Positions 8,618-19,800 of a DNA stretch of 64,000 bases are shown piece by piece. Origin of the DNA: an uncultured Eggerthella sp. GTDB lineage: Bacteria; Actinomycetota; Coriobacteriia; Coriobacteriales; Eggerthellaceae. The stretch is taken from positions 92,061 through 156,060 of the forward strand of contig UQLU01000005.1 of the NCBI GenBank assembly GCA_900542065.1. The letters are read 5' to 3'. Under the pieces are notes generated by a model. The model was not told where the DNA came from and ran no database searches. It was given only the letters and a program-made list of their open reading frames with translations. Both the position numbers and the translations under genes were made by a program. Positions within the stretch are counted from its first letter, which is position 1. The number at the start of each line of letters is the position of its first letter.

Positions 8618-11600
8618 TTGTGTGTATTCGTGACGGAAATGCCCCAACAACAACCGACTCCAGCTAAGACTTATTCAACTAATAATAAAGTAAGTACATC
8701 ATCGGCAGATACTCTGCCTGAATGTTCTACAAATTCTGCTTCATCAGGTATCTCGCCCGAAAACCATCCAGCTTCCTCTGCTGATACCTCCACGTCTGTT
8801 CAGGCATTGCTCGTAGGCATAGATGTGGGATCCACTACGGGAAAAATTGCCGTATATGATCCTACTGCAGAAAAAGTTCTCTTTCGTCGATACGCCCGCC
8901 ACCATGCACGCCAGGTTGAATGCGTCAAAAATCTTTTTATTGAAGTAAAACAAGAATTTCCTAACACCCCTCTCCGTGCAGCATTTTGCGGTTCAGGTGG
9001 TGCCGCTCTTGCACAAGCGCTTGAGGTTCCTTATGTACAGGAAGTTGTTGCAAATGCCCTGGCAGTAAGCGCCTTTTATCCCACCGCTCGAACAGCCATC
9101 GAGCTTGGTGGCCAAGACGCAAAAATGGTGTTTTTCGAATACGACACAACACAGGAGCGCCTCAATGTTGCCGACATGCGTATGAATGGTAGCTGTGCAG
9201 GCGGAACGGGCGCCTTCATTGACGAAATAGCTACCTTGCTTAAAGTTCCTACAGAAAAGTTTAATGACCTCGCCGCCAAAGGTGCGTCTGTTCATAACAT
9301 TTCTGGCCGCTGTGGTGTATATGCCAAAACAGATATTCAGCCGCTGTTAAACCAAGGGGTTTCTCGAGAAGAAATCGCTCTTTCTTCATTTCATGCCATT
9401 GCCAAACAAACCATTGGCGGCTTAGCACAGGGCTTAGATATTGTTGCTCCTGTTGTTTTTGAGGGTGGCCCCTTAACGTTTAATCCACGCCTTATTAAAG
9501 TTTTTGCAGAACGCTTGGATTTAGGCCGCGAAGACATCATTATCCCAGAACACCCTGAAACAATTGTTGCCGTTGGTGCAGCACTTTCACTAACCGATCT
9601 CTTCCGCGACACTCCCGCGATACTGGATTTAGACGACGCAATCCATACCCTAGAAACAAAACGCATTGTAGTAATTGATGGAGCAACCGCAATGTGTTCA
9701 TGCGAAGATGACAGCAGTGATGCCACCCAATCTTTAGAGTTGTCACTCCCCTTGTTCGAAAATGCCGAAGAACGTGAAGCCTTTGAACAGCGCCACCCTT
9801 TAGGAGATGCCTCTTCGGCTTATTCTGTCATTCTTACGGAAAACGCTCCCGACCAAAACGAGCATTCCGATGGTCCTTCATTGCCCACTAAGCCTCTTTC
9901 TGTCTATTTAGGAATTGACTCTGGCTCAACGACGACAAAACTTGTTTTGCTCGACACTGAAGGTAACCTCATAGATTCCTTCTACGCCCCTAACGAAGGC
10001 GAGCCGCTCAAAGTTGCCCAGAACGCGCTCTTGCATCTATACGATTCTTACGCCCAACAAGGCTTTGAATTGGACGTTCTCGGAGTAGGTACTACAGGAT
10101 ATGGCGAATATATGTTCGCCCAAGCATTTGGCGCTGACAGCCACACTGTAGAAACGGTTGCCCATGCGCATGCTGCCCAGCGCTATGTTCCCGATGTTAC
10201 GTTTATTCTTGATATCGGCGGACAGGACATGAAGGCCCTTTGGATAGATGAAGGCATTATCACCAACGTTGTAGTTAATGAAGCCTGCTCAAGTGGATGC
10301 GGTTCCTTCCTGGAAAATTTTGCTTCCACCTTAGGTATCGAAACTAAAGATATTGCAGAATCAGCATTTCGCTCCGAATCCCCCGCAGTACTGGGTAGCC
10401 GTTGCACGGTATTTATGAACTCTAGCATTGTGACCGAACAGAAAAATGGCAAAACGCCCGATGATATTATGGCGGGCTTGTGTCGCTCGATCATCGAAAA
10501 CGTTTTCACAAAAGTTATTCGCGTCTCTAACCTCGATAGCTTAGGTAGCAAAATTGTTGTCCAAGGAGGCACCTTCTTAAACGATGCCGTACTGCGTGCC
10601 TTCGAGCAATACGTTGGACATGAAGTGGTACGCGCTCCCTACCCAGGCCTTATGGGAGCTATCGGAGCTGCGCTTATCGCACAAGAACAGCTTGAGGTAA
10701 AAGAAGCGCACCAAAACCAAAAGAGCACTCACGCGGACGCTTCATCAAGTATTTCACGGACAAACTTCAATGCAGCTACCCTTAAGGCATCGTCCTTTAT
10801 TGGCTGGGATGCTCTGCGCGACTTTAGCTACGAGCAAGAAACCAATCTGATTTGCCCCTTCTGTGCGAATCGCTGCAATCGCACGCGCATCACCTTCTCG
10901 AACGGCTCTTCTTGGATAACAGGAAATCGCTGCCCACGTGGTGAGGTGGTAGGCGATCCAAAAGATTCGAGCGTACGCGATGCTGTACGTGCCGCCAAGC
11001 AAGCGATGGATAGCGTACCTAATTTATATACCGAGCGCGAAGAGCTCCTCTTCCAAGATTGGCCTCATAGTGCCTTGTTGCCTGACCAAAACATCACCAT
11101 CGGGCTTCCCCGTGTGTTGTTCTATTGGGATACCATGCCTTTCTGGAAAACCCTTTTGCAGGCTCTTGGTTTTACGGTAAAACTGTCTCACTTAAGCACG
11201 CGTACCATATACGAAGACGGCCTACAGGCAGTTGCATCCGATACCGTCTGTTTCCCTGCAAAGCTTGTACATGGTCACTTGCGCGATCTTCATAAGCAGG
11301 GCGTCGATCGTATTTTTATGCCAATCGTTACCACTGTTCCTTCGGAAAACCAAGCAGACACCAGTCAATCGATGTGTGCCGTGGTAAAAGGATATCCCCT
11401 GGTAATTAAAAACTCGGATAACCCCGAACGCCGCTGGAACACTCCTTTTGATAGCCCTCTTTTCCACTGGTTCACCGAAAAGGATCGTACAAACCAGTTG
11501 GCAAAGTATTTCCATGACACCTTTGCAATTCCCGAAAAGGCCACCCAAGAAGCGCTTAAACAAGCTGATGCAGCTCAAAAAGCATTTCAAGAAACCATGC

Positions 11601-13471
11601 AAAAGCGCGGTGCAGAAGTACTGGCGCAAGTTCGCAAGGAAGGCCGCTATGCCATTGTGTTAGCAGGTCGTCCTTACCACAATGACACCTTAGTAAACCA
11701 CGAACTTCCTAACTTCTTTACCGATATGGGTATACCAGTAATCACCGCCGATTCGGTACCTGGCGTAAATGAAGTGGTGCTTGATAACAGCTTGATCGAT
11801 ATCGTCAATAATTTCCATGCACGCATGCTTTCTTCTGCTGTTATAGCGGCGCAAAGCTCCCACATGGAATACGTCCAAATCGTAAGCTTCGGTTGCGGAC
11901 ATGATGCATATCTCTCCGATGAAATCATCCGCCTCATGAAAGAAGTGGGTCCGAAAATCCCCCTTGTTCTTAAGGTAGACGAAAGCGATATTCACGGACC
12001 TTTAGGCATTCGTACGCGCTCATTCGTTGAAACCATCGAACGTCGTCACACACAATCAGATGCTGTCGATCCTAATACTTCAGCCGCAAATTCAAAGCAA
12101 ACCCTAAAGTCGCCCGAGGCGTTTGAGGGAAGCTCTGATGACATTGATTCGGCAAACTTAGCCACCCTAGAGCAAGCAAACGACGAACAAGTTGCGCGCG
12201 AAACAGGAGCAAAGCTATCGGATCCCTATCCGCAAAAGTTCGACAAGAAAGCCGTTGAAGAACGTGTAGTTCTTGTTCCCAACACTTCGCATGCCTTCAG
12301 TCGTATCATGTCTGCCGTTTTCTCAAAACAGGGGCTGCGAACGGTTTCACTTCCTATTGGTCGCGAACGCGCAATCTATCTGGGCAAAAAGTATGTTCAT
12401 AACGATATATGCTTCCCTGCGCAAATCGTCATTGGTGAAGCACTTGAAGCCCTTGAATCAGGCGAATATGATTTGGATCACGTTGCCGTTGCTACGGGCA
12501 AATACATTGGCGACTGCCGCCTGACTCATTACGCAGCACTTTTACGCAAAGCACTCGATGACGCTGGATATGAACAGGTACCTATCATCACTAATGACGA
12601 TGTAGATTTCCACAACATACATCCAGGCTTTAAGCTGAGCTTGATATCGGCTATTCGCATAGCATATACCCTGCCCATGATAGATGCCCTTGAAGAGCTC
12701 CTTCGCAAAATGCGCCCTTATGAATTAGTTGAAGGAAGCGCAAATGAGGCATTCGAGCGTGCGCTTGATTGCTTGGTTGACGGCCTTGAAACAGGTGGCG
12801 TCCATGGTGCTAAGAAAGCTTTTGTTCAATCTATCGAGATCATGAAACAGGTTCGCTACGATAGAAGCAACCCCCGCCCAACCGTACTGATCGTTGGTGA
12901 ATACCTGCTTAATTTCCATCCTGGCGCAAACCACGACATTGAAGACTATCTGGAAAAGAACGGTCTTGAAGTCATAGAGGCTCGCATGACCGATGTCATT
13001 CGAAAAACCTATTTCTATCAGAACTCCCAGGTAAAAGAATACAAGGTGGATAGACCGTTCCCACTAAAAGCGACGTATGCCATTGATAACCATGTATTTG
13101 ATTTGGCTCACGATATGACTGACAGAATCGCTAAAGCACACCCCTTGTATACCCCACCTACCCGTATGCCCGAATTGGTAAAAGCAAGCGATCCTATCAT
13201 CCACCACACCTTTGATGCGGGTGAAGGTGTTTTAATCCCTGCCGAAATACTGCACCATGCAGAACGCGGCTGTCGGGCGTTTGTAATCTTGCAACCTTTT
13301 GGTTGTTTACCTAACCATGTTGTGGGCCGAGGTATAGCAAAACGATTGAAGGAACTCTACCCCGACGCGCAAATTCTTCCTTTGGACTTCGATCCCGATG
13401 TAAGTTTCGCAAACATTGAGAACAGGTTACAGATGCTTATCATGAACGCAAGAGCGTCTCACTCGAAGTAA
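8618..13471 (+). CDS. Fused acyl-CoA dehydratase activase / DUF2229 protein (1617 residues)
   Basis: A giant protein joining two BadF/BadG/BcrA/BcrD-type ASKHA ATPase domains (about 65-335, opening GIDVGSTTGKIAVYD, and 425-690, opening LGIDSGSTTTKLVLLD), a four-Cys knuckle (CPFCANRCN...CPRG, about 743-770), and two 2-hydroxyglutaryl-CoA-dehydratase-like/DUF2229 regions (about 825-1150 and 1215-1610). The activase cysteines that bind a subunit-bridging [4Fe-4S] cluster are present (GSCAGGTGAF and GRCGVY; EACSSGCGSF and GSRCTVF). Such activases use ATP to deliver low-potential electrons to a partner iron-sulfur enzyme. Start is uncertain: TTG 8618, GTG 8630 or ATG 8639, all with weak ribosome sites. 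A TetR regulator follows 36 bases later. The substrate is unknown. Confidence 0.85.
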   Translation: MCVFVTEMPQQQPTPAKTYSTNNKVSTSSADTLPECSTNSASSGISPENHPASSADTSTSVQALLVGIDVGSTTGKIAVYDPTAEKVLFRRYARHHARQVECVKNLFIEVKQEFPNTPLRAAFCGSGGAALAQALEVPYVQEVVANALAVSAFYPTARTAIELGGQDAKMVFFEYDTTQERLNVADMRMNGSCAGGTGAFIDEIATLLKVPTEKFNDLAAKGASVHNISGRCGVYAKTDIQPLLNQGVSREEIALSSFHAIAKQTIGGLAQGLDIVAPVVFEGGPLTFNPRLIKVFAERLDLGREDIIIPEHPETIVAVGAALSLTDLFRDTPAILDLDDAIHTLETKRIVVIDGATAMCSCEDDSSDATQSLELSLPLFENAEEREAFEQRHPLGDASSAYSVILTENAPDQNEHSDGPSLPTKPLSVYLGIDSGSTTTKLVLLDTEGNLIDSFYAPNEGEPLKVAQNALLHLYDSYAQQGFELDVLGVGTTGYGEYMFAQAFGADSHTVETVAHAHAAQRYVPDVTFILDIGGQDMKALWIDEGIITNVVVNEACSSGCGSFLENFASTLGIETKDIAESAFRSESPAVLGSRCTVFMNSSIVTEQKNGKTPDDIMAGLCRSIIENVFTKVIRVSNLDSLGSKIVVQGGTFLNDAVLRAFEQYVGHEVVRAPYPGLMGAIGAALIAQEQLEVKEAHQNQKSTHADASSSISRTNFNAATLKASSFIGWDALRDFSYEQETNLICPFCANRCNRTRITFSNGSSWITGNRCPRGEVVGDPKDSSVRDAVRAAKQAMDSVPNLYTEREELLFQDWPHSALLPDQNITIGLPRVLFYWDTMPFWKTLLQALGFTVKLSHLSTRTIYEDGLQAVASDTVCFPAKLVHGHLRDLHKQGVDRIFMPIVTTVPSENQADTSQSMCAVVKGYPLVIKNSDNPERRWNTPFDSPLFHWFTEKDRTNQLAKYFHDTFAIPEKATQEALKQADAAQKAFQETMQKRGAEVLAQVRKEGRYAIVLAGRPYHNDTLVNHELPNFFTDMGIPVITADSVPGVNEVVLDNSLIDIVNNFHARMLSSAVIAAQSSHMEYVQIVSFGCGHDAYLSDEIIRLMKEVGPKIPLVLKVDESDIHGPLGIRTRSFVETIERRHTQSDAVDPNTSAANSKQTLKSPEAFEGSSDDIDSANLATLEQANDEQVARETGAKLSDPYPQKFDKKAVEERVVLVPNTSHAFSRIMSAVFSKQGLRTVSLPIGRERAIYLGKKYVHNDICFPAQIVIGEALEALESGEYDLDHVAVATGKYIGDCRLTHYAALLRKALDDAGYEQVPIITNDDVDFHNIHPGFKLSLISAIRIAYTLPMIDALEELLRKMRPYELVEGSANEAFERALDCLVDGLETGGVHGAKKAFVQSIEIMKQVRYDRSNPRPTVLIVGEYLLNFHPGANHDIEDYLEKNGLEVIEARMTDVIRKTYFYQNSQVKEYKVDRPFPLKATYAIDNHVFDLAHDMTDRIAKAHPLYTPPTRMPELVKASDPIIHHTFDAGEGVLIPAEILHHAERGCRAFVILQPFGCLPNHVVGRGIAKRLKELYPDAQILPLDFDPDVSFANIENRLQMLIMNARASHSK

Positions 13472-13507
13472 GCTTATCAAAACCCTTTATTATCAGGAGA
13501 TCCTCAC

Positions 13508-14182
13508 ATGGCTCGACCAAGAAAAGACCAAGGCGATTCCGCTGAACAACGCATTAAAGATTCGTTTTGGGATTTATTGCAACAACATAACCTAAGTGAC
13601 ATCACCGTTAGCATGATTACTGCACAAGCGAAATGTAACCGCGGTACGTTTTATTATCATTACAACTCGCTAGAAGAGCTTATTGAAGCGGTCATCCAAG
13701 ATGAACTCTTCATCGCAAACAGCGTTCCTCGTGCCTTGTTTTATCTGTTCTGCTTTAAGGCAGACCCCTTCGAAGAAGAAGGTTTTGCGCTGCACATCAA
13801 GCGATTCGGACTTATGATGAATCGTGGCGACAAGAATGGCATTGACATCAAAGTTAAAGAAGCGGTAGTTGGCATATGGGAGAATCTCCTTTGCGAACCC
13901 GACGAAGAGCTCACCCTGGATACCCGCCTTGTTATCGAATATGTTACGAGCGGTCTTATTGGCCTTATTGCATACCTGCATCGTGAAGGTCTGCTAGAAG
14001 ACTGCGACCATATGCCCGACGAATCCAAATTCAGTTTTAAGACAAACGCTCAATATTTGGTCTCTAGCGTAAGCAACGCTCAAAATATTCCCGTTCAGGA
14101 ATTAGAAAAGCGAATTTGTAGACAACTCCAAACAACGCATATTGCTTCGTGCGAATCCTGTTCACGAGCGTTACTGCTTTAG
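13508..14182 (+). CDS. TetR-family transcriptional regulator with C-terminal cysteines
   Basis: A 224-residue DNA-binding repressor. The N-terminal helix-turn-helix is clear (ITVSMITAQAKCNRGTFYYHY, about 32-56), and the ligand domain is all-helical. AGGAGA lies upstream of ATG 13508. The extreme C-terminus is unusual: C-x7-8-C-x2-C spaced within the last 25 residues, which could bind metal or sense redox state. It begins 36 bases after the giant activase gene on the same strand and probably controls it. A TetR-type palindrome also occurs upstream of the MFS-CBS gene at 24120, but a link between them is not shown. Confidence 0.87.
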   Translation: MARPRKDQGDSAEQRIKDSFWDLLQQHNLSDITVSMITAQAKCNRGTFYYHYNSLEELIEAVIQDELFIANSVPRALFYLFCFKADPFEEEGFALHIKRFGLMMNRGDKNGIDIKVKEAVVGIWENLLCEPDEELTLDTRLVIEYVTSGLIGLIAYLHREGLLEDCDHMPDESKFSFKTNAQYLVSSVSNAQNIPVQELEKRICRQLQTTHIASCESCSRALLL

Positions 14183-14254
14183 CCAGCGCTTGCTTAATGC
14201 ATGGATGGTATGAGCGGCACCTAACCGACATCGCTAAACATACTCCTGCAGACA

Positions 14255-15532
14255 TCAGACTTTATTCTTTGACCAGCTTTTGAAGTCAGCTAAATACGTG
14301 CACTCTTCTGCGCAGTCCATACGCTGCAGTGCTTCTTGAGCAACTTTAAACAAGAGCTCTAGCCAGTCTTCTAATCTCATTTCACAAATAGTTGCCTGCA
14401 AACCATTTTCTCGAATGGTCTCTGCTGCAGATTCGGTGTAATCGGAAGAAAGTGGCCACAAACCCTCTACCACACCAAAAGCTTCTTCGATGCAATCAAG
14501 AGATTCTGAAGAATAAAAAATACCTTTAATAAGAGCAGCATATCCTGCAACAGCATCAATCGGCAGTGCGTCAGCAGGACGAATTTCCACAAAATGCTTA
14601 AGACGCACATCAGGCCAAAACATTGATAACAAATGCTCAATATCCTCAGTTGACATGGGCGCATCAGCATACGCCTCAGCGGCGGTAAGTCCGTTCACTT
14701 CTCGTAGAGCAGGACCCTGAGGATCAGCTACCGAAGCACGTGTTACAAAAATAGGACACGTCGACAAAAGCCAATCAGCATAGGAGGCAAAACCAAAATC
14801 CTCATCAAATAAGCCTGGAATTTGACCACAGCGATCATTGTCTACATCACGCCACATTTGTAATCGCGACAAGGATCTTTCTGGCACTTCTCCTTCAAAA
14901 CGCTCAACATTGTCCGTTAAAAAGGCAATCATGGGCACTAAAGCTTGCGCCACCCTTAGCTTTCGAACAGCGTCAGCCTCATCGGAATAATCAACTGAAA
15001 CCTGAGTTGAAGCAGAGGCACGCATCATTCGCTCTCCGTGAGTTCCTAGTGCACGAAAATACTCATTCATGAAGCGATAACGCTGCTTTGGGATAAGTGA
15101 TAGATCAAGCGCTTTTTCCGTAGGGTGATATCCCAAAGTGATTAGCTTGCACTGATGCTGTTCCAAAAAAGGATCCACTAAAGAACGAAAGCGCTTATAT
15201 ACACGAACAATTTCGCGAATATCCTCAAAGGGAGCAATACTGATTTCTAATTGCGCAGCAGGCTCCAACGTAAGTGATGCCTCATCATCAGCAAGACCTA
15301 TCAAATCACCTTCTACACCTTGCATCTTTCGAGGATAGTAATCAGAGAGGTACGCAAGAATATCACGCACGCCAAAATGCGCATCGCCTTCATAGGAAAG
15401 CGCTTTGCGCGAATGCTCATGCACTACAAAATGTTCTACCTCAACGCCAAGCTTTTTACTGCTCGCATTGCCTCTTGCACCCTGCTCGAAGTAAGCAATA
15501 ATTGCCTGACGATTTTCCTTCTCGAAGGACAT
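14255..15532 (-). CDS. Glutamate-cysteine ligase (GCS2 family)
   Basis: A cytosolic ATP-dependent ligase making gamma-glutamylcysteine, 425 residues. GCS2-family motifs are visible: GVEVEHFVV near the N-terminus (metal/glutamate site), SLTLEPAAQLEISIAPF, MRASASTQVSVDY, and FVEIRPADALP. ATG at 15532 is chosen because the AAGGA region precedes it and because it lies 4 bases after the cysK stop, indicating translational coupling. An upstream in-frame extension would run inside cysK. With cysteine synthase directly upstream the pair makes cysteine and then a gamma-glutamyl thiol. No glutathione synthetase is in the window, so the end product could be gamma-glutamylcysteine itself, glutathione or another thiol. 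Confidence 0.82.
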   Translation of the reverse strand: MSFEKENRQAIIAYFEQGARGNASSKKLGVEVEHFVVHEHSRKALSYEGDAHFGVRDILAYLSDYYPRKMQGVEGDLIGLADDEASLTLEPAAQLEISIAPFEDIREIVRVYKRFRSLVDPFLEQHQCKLITLGYHPTEKALDLSLIPKQRYRFMNEYFRALGTHGERMMRASASTQVSVDYSDEADAVRKLRVAQALVPMIAFLTDNVERFEGEVPERSLSRLQMWRDVDNDRCGQIPGLFDEDFGFASYADWLLSTCPIFVTRASVADPQGPALREVNGLTAAEAYADAPMSTEDIEHLLSMFWPDVRLKHFVEIRPADALPIDAVAGYAALIKGIFYSSESLDCIEEAFGVVEGLWPLSSDYTESAAETIRENGLQATICEMRLEDWLELLFKVAQEALQRMDCAEECTYLADFKSWSKNKV

Positions 15533-15536
15533 GGTT

Positions 15537-16478
15537 TTACTCCGCTTCGCCCAAATGAGCAAATAATGCTGACGAAAGATAACGCTCACCCGTATCTGGC
15601 AGAACAACTACGATAGTCTTTCCTTCGTTTTCGGGACGCTTGGCAACACGTGCTGCCGCAGAAAGTGCAGCGCCCGAAGAGATACCAACAAGAAGGCCTT
15701 CTTTTGCAGCCAATTCGCGTGCTGCCGCAAAGGCATCCTCTTCAGTTACGGTAAGCACTTCATCATAAATTTCTGTATCCAAGGTGTCGGGTATAAAGCC
15801 CGCGCCAATTCCCTGCAGTCCATGAGCTCCCGCACGGCCTTCCGAAAGAACAGGGGACCCCGCTGGCTCAACGGCAACAACCTTTATGTCAGGATTTTGA
15901 GACTTTAAGTATTTACCAGAACCAGACAAGGTGCCACCGGTACCCACGCCAGCAACTAAGATATCTACTTTACCTTCAGTTGCCTGCCATATTTCCGGAC
16001 CGGTAGTTGCTTCATGAGCAGCAGGATTTGCAGGATTCACAAATTGCCCCGCAATAATAGAATTGGGAAACTCTTTTGCAATCTCATCTGCTTTAGCAAT
16101 GGCACCTGCCATTCCTTTAGCGCCTTCGGTCAGTACAACTTCTGCACCATAAGCCCTCATAAGAATTCGACGCTCAATACTCATGGTGTCAGGCATAACA
16201 ATAATCGTGCGATTCCCGCGCGCTGCTGCAAGCGCCGCTAGTGCAATACCAGTATTTCCTGAAGTTGGCTCGATTATTACCGTATCGGCATCAAGCTTTC
16301 CCTCGCGCTCTGCCCTCTCAAGCATTTCTTTTGCAATGCGATCTTTAGCAGATCCCGCAGGATTAAACGCTTCGATTTTTGCAACCACCTTCGCTTTTAG
16401 CTGGTGATTCTTTTCATAATTTACAAGCTCTAATAAAGGAGTGTTTCCGATTAATTCTGCAACATTTGAATAAATCAT
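15537..16478 (-). CDS. cysK: Cysteine synthase A (O-acetylserine sulfhydrylase)
   Basis: A PLP enzyme that makes cysteine from O-acetylserine and sulfide, 313 residues, the usual length. The PLP lysine is in PAGSAKDRIAKEM at about 43, the substrate loop is EPTSGNTGIALA, the phosphate-binding glycines are GVGTGGTLSG, and the C-terminal VVLPDTGERYLS is typical. ATG 16478 follows GAGGAAGG. The glutamate-cysteine ligase starts 4 bases after its stop. Two related 13-base direct repeats about 60-100 bases upstream may be regulator sites. Confidence 0.95.
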   Translation of the reverse strand: MIYSNVAELIGNTPLLELVNYEKNHQLKAKVVAKIEAFNPAGSAKDRIAKEMLERAEREGKLDADTVIIEPTSGNTGIALAALAAARGNRTIIVMPDTMSIERRILMRAYGAEVVLTEGAKGMAGAIAKADEIAKEFPNSIIAGQFVNPANPAAHEATTGPEIWQATEGKVDILVAGVGTGGTLSGSGKYLKSQNPDIKVVAVEPAGSPVLSEGRAGAHGLQGIGAGFIPDTLDTEIYDEVLTVTEEDAFAAARELAAKEGLLVGISSGAALSAAARVAKRPENEGKTIVVVLPDTGERYLSSALFAHLGEAE

Positions 16479-16540
16479 GCGGTAAGCCTTCCTCTATACT
16501 CAGCGTTATTACGCAAACTCAATTATCTCTTTGTTATTAG

Positions 16541-16576
16541 CCTAGCCAAACCAGGCGCGTTACCCTAGCTAAACTA
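16541..16576 (-). promoter_or_regulatory. Paired 13-base direct repeats upstream of cysK
   Basis: On the minus strand TAGTTTAGCTAGG (16564-16576) and TGGTTTGGCTAGG (16541-16553) differ only by purine changes and are 23 bases apart, about two helical turns. This spacing suits a dimeric regulator, but no known cysteine-regulator consensus is matched. The rest of 16479-16890 has a GTGCAC-N5-GTGCAC repeat (16765-16781) nearer the surface-protein gene and no gene I can support. Confidence 0.35.
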
Positions 16577-16890
16577 CACACCTTAGTTCAATCGCTTAAA
16601 CAAACTAAACTTGGTTTATATCATTATCAGGGTTGATCGAGACTTTACTCCACCTCTACACAAAACGCACCTTCAATTATTTCAAGAGACAAAACCGTTA
16701 CGCAAAAGATAAATTAACTCTTCCTCACGATGTGCTTGATTTATGGGCTTAATGTGAGCGCATTGTGCACTTTACGTGCACTTTCTTTTTCTCTTTTGTG
16801 CAAAAAGTATGCCTCAAACTTCTCTTTTATGTGAATTTCGCCTTTCACAATTAAAGGTATCTCGGTTCCCTCCAAACGACAGGAGAAGCT

Positions 16891-19800
16891 ATGAATACCG
16901 CTATTTGTAACCATTCCCTCAAACGGCATGCAAACAATAGGATTGGCAAATCGTATCAACCTGCCTTTCTAAATTCGAGAAGCATTCTCTTTCCAAAGAA
17001 CGCTATCCTTCCAGGGAGCGCTCTTTTGTTCTTTCTTGGAGGTTTGGTATTCGCTCTTGTCTTGGGATTAATCTATCCCCAAAGCACCCAGGCACTTGAA
17101 GATACGCTTTCTAGCGCAAACGACACTCCTGCAGACGATGCCCCTATCACTATTACTATCCAAGTTGAAGGGTTTTCAGAAAGCATTCCTGTCCTTGAAG
17201 CGGGAAAGGATTTTATCAAAGGTCAACCCGTTAAAAGTGATCCTCGTTTTATGGTTGATGATCAGGGAAATCAAATATTGGCAGACCTGATAGAGCAAAA
17301 AGAGCTGGAAGGCTATAAGCTTGTGTGGAAAACGGAACAAGGCGAATCTTTCGACTGGTTTAACACTGCCGTAAATGAAAGCATTACCGTTGTTGGCAAA
17401 TTTGAACAATCAGACTATACCGTACGCATTTCTTTCAACGACAACAAAACACAAGATTTAGAAGTGTCGGTGCCTAAAGGATCTTCATTTGAGCAAGCCT
17501 ATGGAAGCATTCCGCAGCAACCGTCAAAAACAGGATATTCCTTTGTCCGCTGGGTCAATTCCAATGACAATTCCACCTTTGATTTCTCGGCTCCCATTAG
17601 TGCTTCCACTACGGTTTATGCCCTTTTTTCTATCAGTGAACCAGACAAGGTAGCAACCGTAGATGCAGACTTCGATATACCAGAAACCCTTTCAGGAAGA
17701 TGCTATATTGGCGCAACATGGGGTGTTCACCCAGCCAAATTTAGCATCTCTGGTTTTTCAGGAGAATTGGAAGGGTGCTCGGGAACAGGTTCCTGTTCTC
17801 TTCCTAGCGCCGCTGCGCCATCTTATACCTGGGCAGACTACAAAGCGACTCTAGCAGATGTTGATATTGAAGCGGGCGTTGTTACCTATGATGTGACCAT
17901 CACTCCTCCAGGAGCTGCTAAACCCGATGGACCACGTAACAGCCTAGGACTTATTGGCTATCAAACCGTCTATTTCAAAGCAGAAATTCAGAAAAATTTT
18001 GGTGGATATATTGAGCTACAAAAAACTTCAAGCAATCCTTCCCTCAATGAAAACAACGCTACTTATTCATTAGAAGGCGCTACCTTTGGCATCTACAACA
18101 ACGAAGGATCGCGCGTAGCACAGCTTGTTACCAACTCGGAAGGAAAAACAGACAAAAGCCCCCTTTTACCTGTTGGCATCTATACCATTAAAGAAGAACA
18201 TTCTCCCACCGGATTCGCCTCTACCGAAGACAAAACTGTCCAAATAGCAGCTGGTTCCGTCCTTACTTCCACCATTGCTAATACACCCCAAAGCGCTCTG
18301 GTCGATCTTGTTCTTCAAAAAGTTGACTCAGAAACAAACGCAAACAGTCCCTTGGGATCAGCAACGTTTGAAGGAGCACAATTTAAGATAAGCTATTACG
18401 ACCGTTACCTCACCCTTCCTCATATGGTCAAAAATGCCACACAGGCATTTGAAAGTGCTCGGAACGACTCATTTTCGCAGGCAACTTCTCAATTTCTTTC
18501 CGCCAGCACTCGCGATGCTTGGCAAGCAAAACGAAGTTGGATTTTTGAAACCGATGAACATGGGAGTCTTCGATTTGCAGAAGATTACCTCATTGAAGGA
18601 GACAATTTTTACTACGACAACGAAGGATCTATCGTATTACCTTTAGGCACTGTGGTAATTGAAGAAGTAAAAGCACCAGAAGGTTATCTGCCCATCGAAG
18701 ACCCTTTTGTAGTAACTCTTACTGAGTCAGGAAACGATATCCATATAGAAGCCTGGCAAACACTGCAGGCAATCGAACAGGTAAAGCGAGGAGACCTGTC
18801 TTTTACCAAGGTGCGAGAAGGATCTATGGAACGCCTCGCTCATGTTCCGTTTCGCATTACCTCAAAAACAACGGGTGAATCACATATTCTTGTTACCGAC
18901 GAAAACGGAATGGCAAGCACTGAATCATCATGGACTCCTCACTCGCAAAACACCAACGCGGGATTATCGTCTGATGACGGCATTTGGTTTAGCAATGATA
19001 CACAAGGCAACGCTGCTCCTGTAAATGATTCGCTAGGAGCACTGCCCTACGATACCTACCTTATTGAAGAGCAGCCCTGTTCAGCCAACGAAGGTATGCA
19101 GCCTGTTGCTTTTGAGGTAACCATTACTCGCAACAACGTTACTCTCGATTTAGGCACGGTAGATAACAAACCCTTCACGCCTGAAATCTCAGGAGAAGTA
19201 GACAAACGTCAGACTTTATTTGTATCAAACGGACTGTTCACCTACACCATAGACTATCGGTCAACCTCTCCTACCTGGGCAGATGAATTTACCACAACCG
19301 ATACCATTGCGTGCGCAAAAGAAAACCAGGCTCATCTTAGAGCGATTTCCACTCCTGTTAGCTTTGGCGATTACGATGGAAAAATGAACATATGGTATAA
19401 AACGAATCTTTCAGGAACGAAAGACACTTCCCAAAGCACCTTCGATCCCGAAAGCGTTAATGCCTGCTCTTCAAACCCGCACAATCCAGATAACCCTAAT
19501 AATGAACGAGTGTTTGATTTTGAAAGTTGGCAGTTATGGAAGCAAGGGGTCTCTACGCTTGAACCATCTCTTCTCTTTACCGAAGAATTAGAACTCAAAG
19601 AAGGAGAATACGTAACAGAACTTGCCTTCGAACACGGCAGAGTCGAAGAAGGGTTTAGCACCCTTGATCAAAGTGATACTCAATGGGATCGTCGCGATCG
19701 CTATACAGAAGACGACACTCTGGAAAGCCTCTTTGACAGTTCTGCCTTTACCGCCTGGGATGACGATGCTTGCAAACAAGTTGCAGAAGCAGCAAAACAC

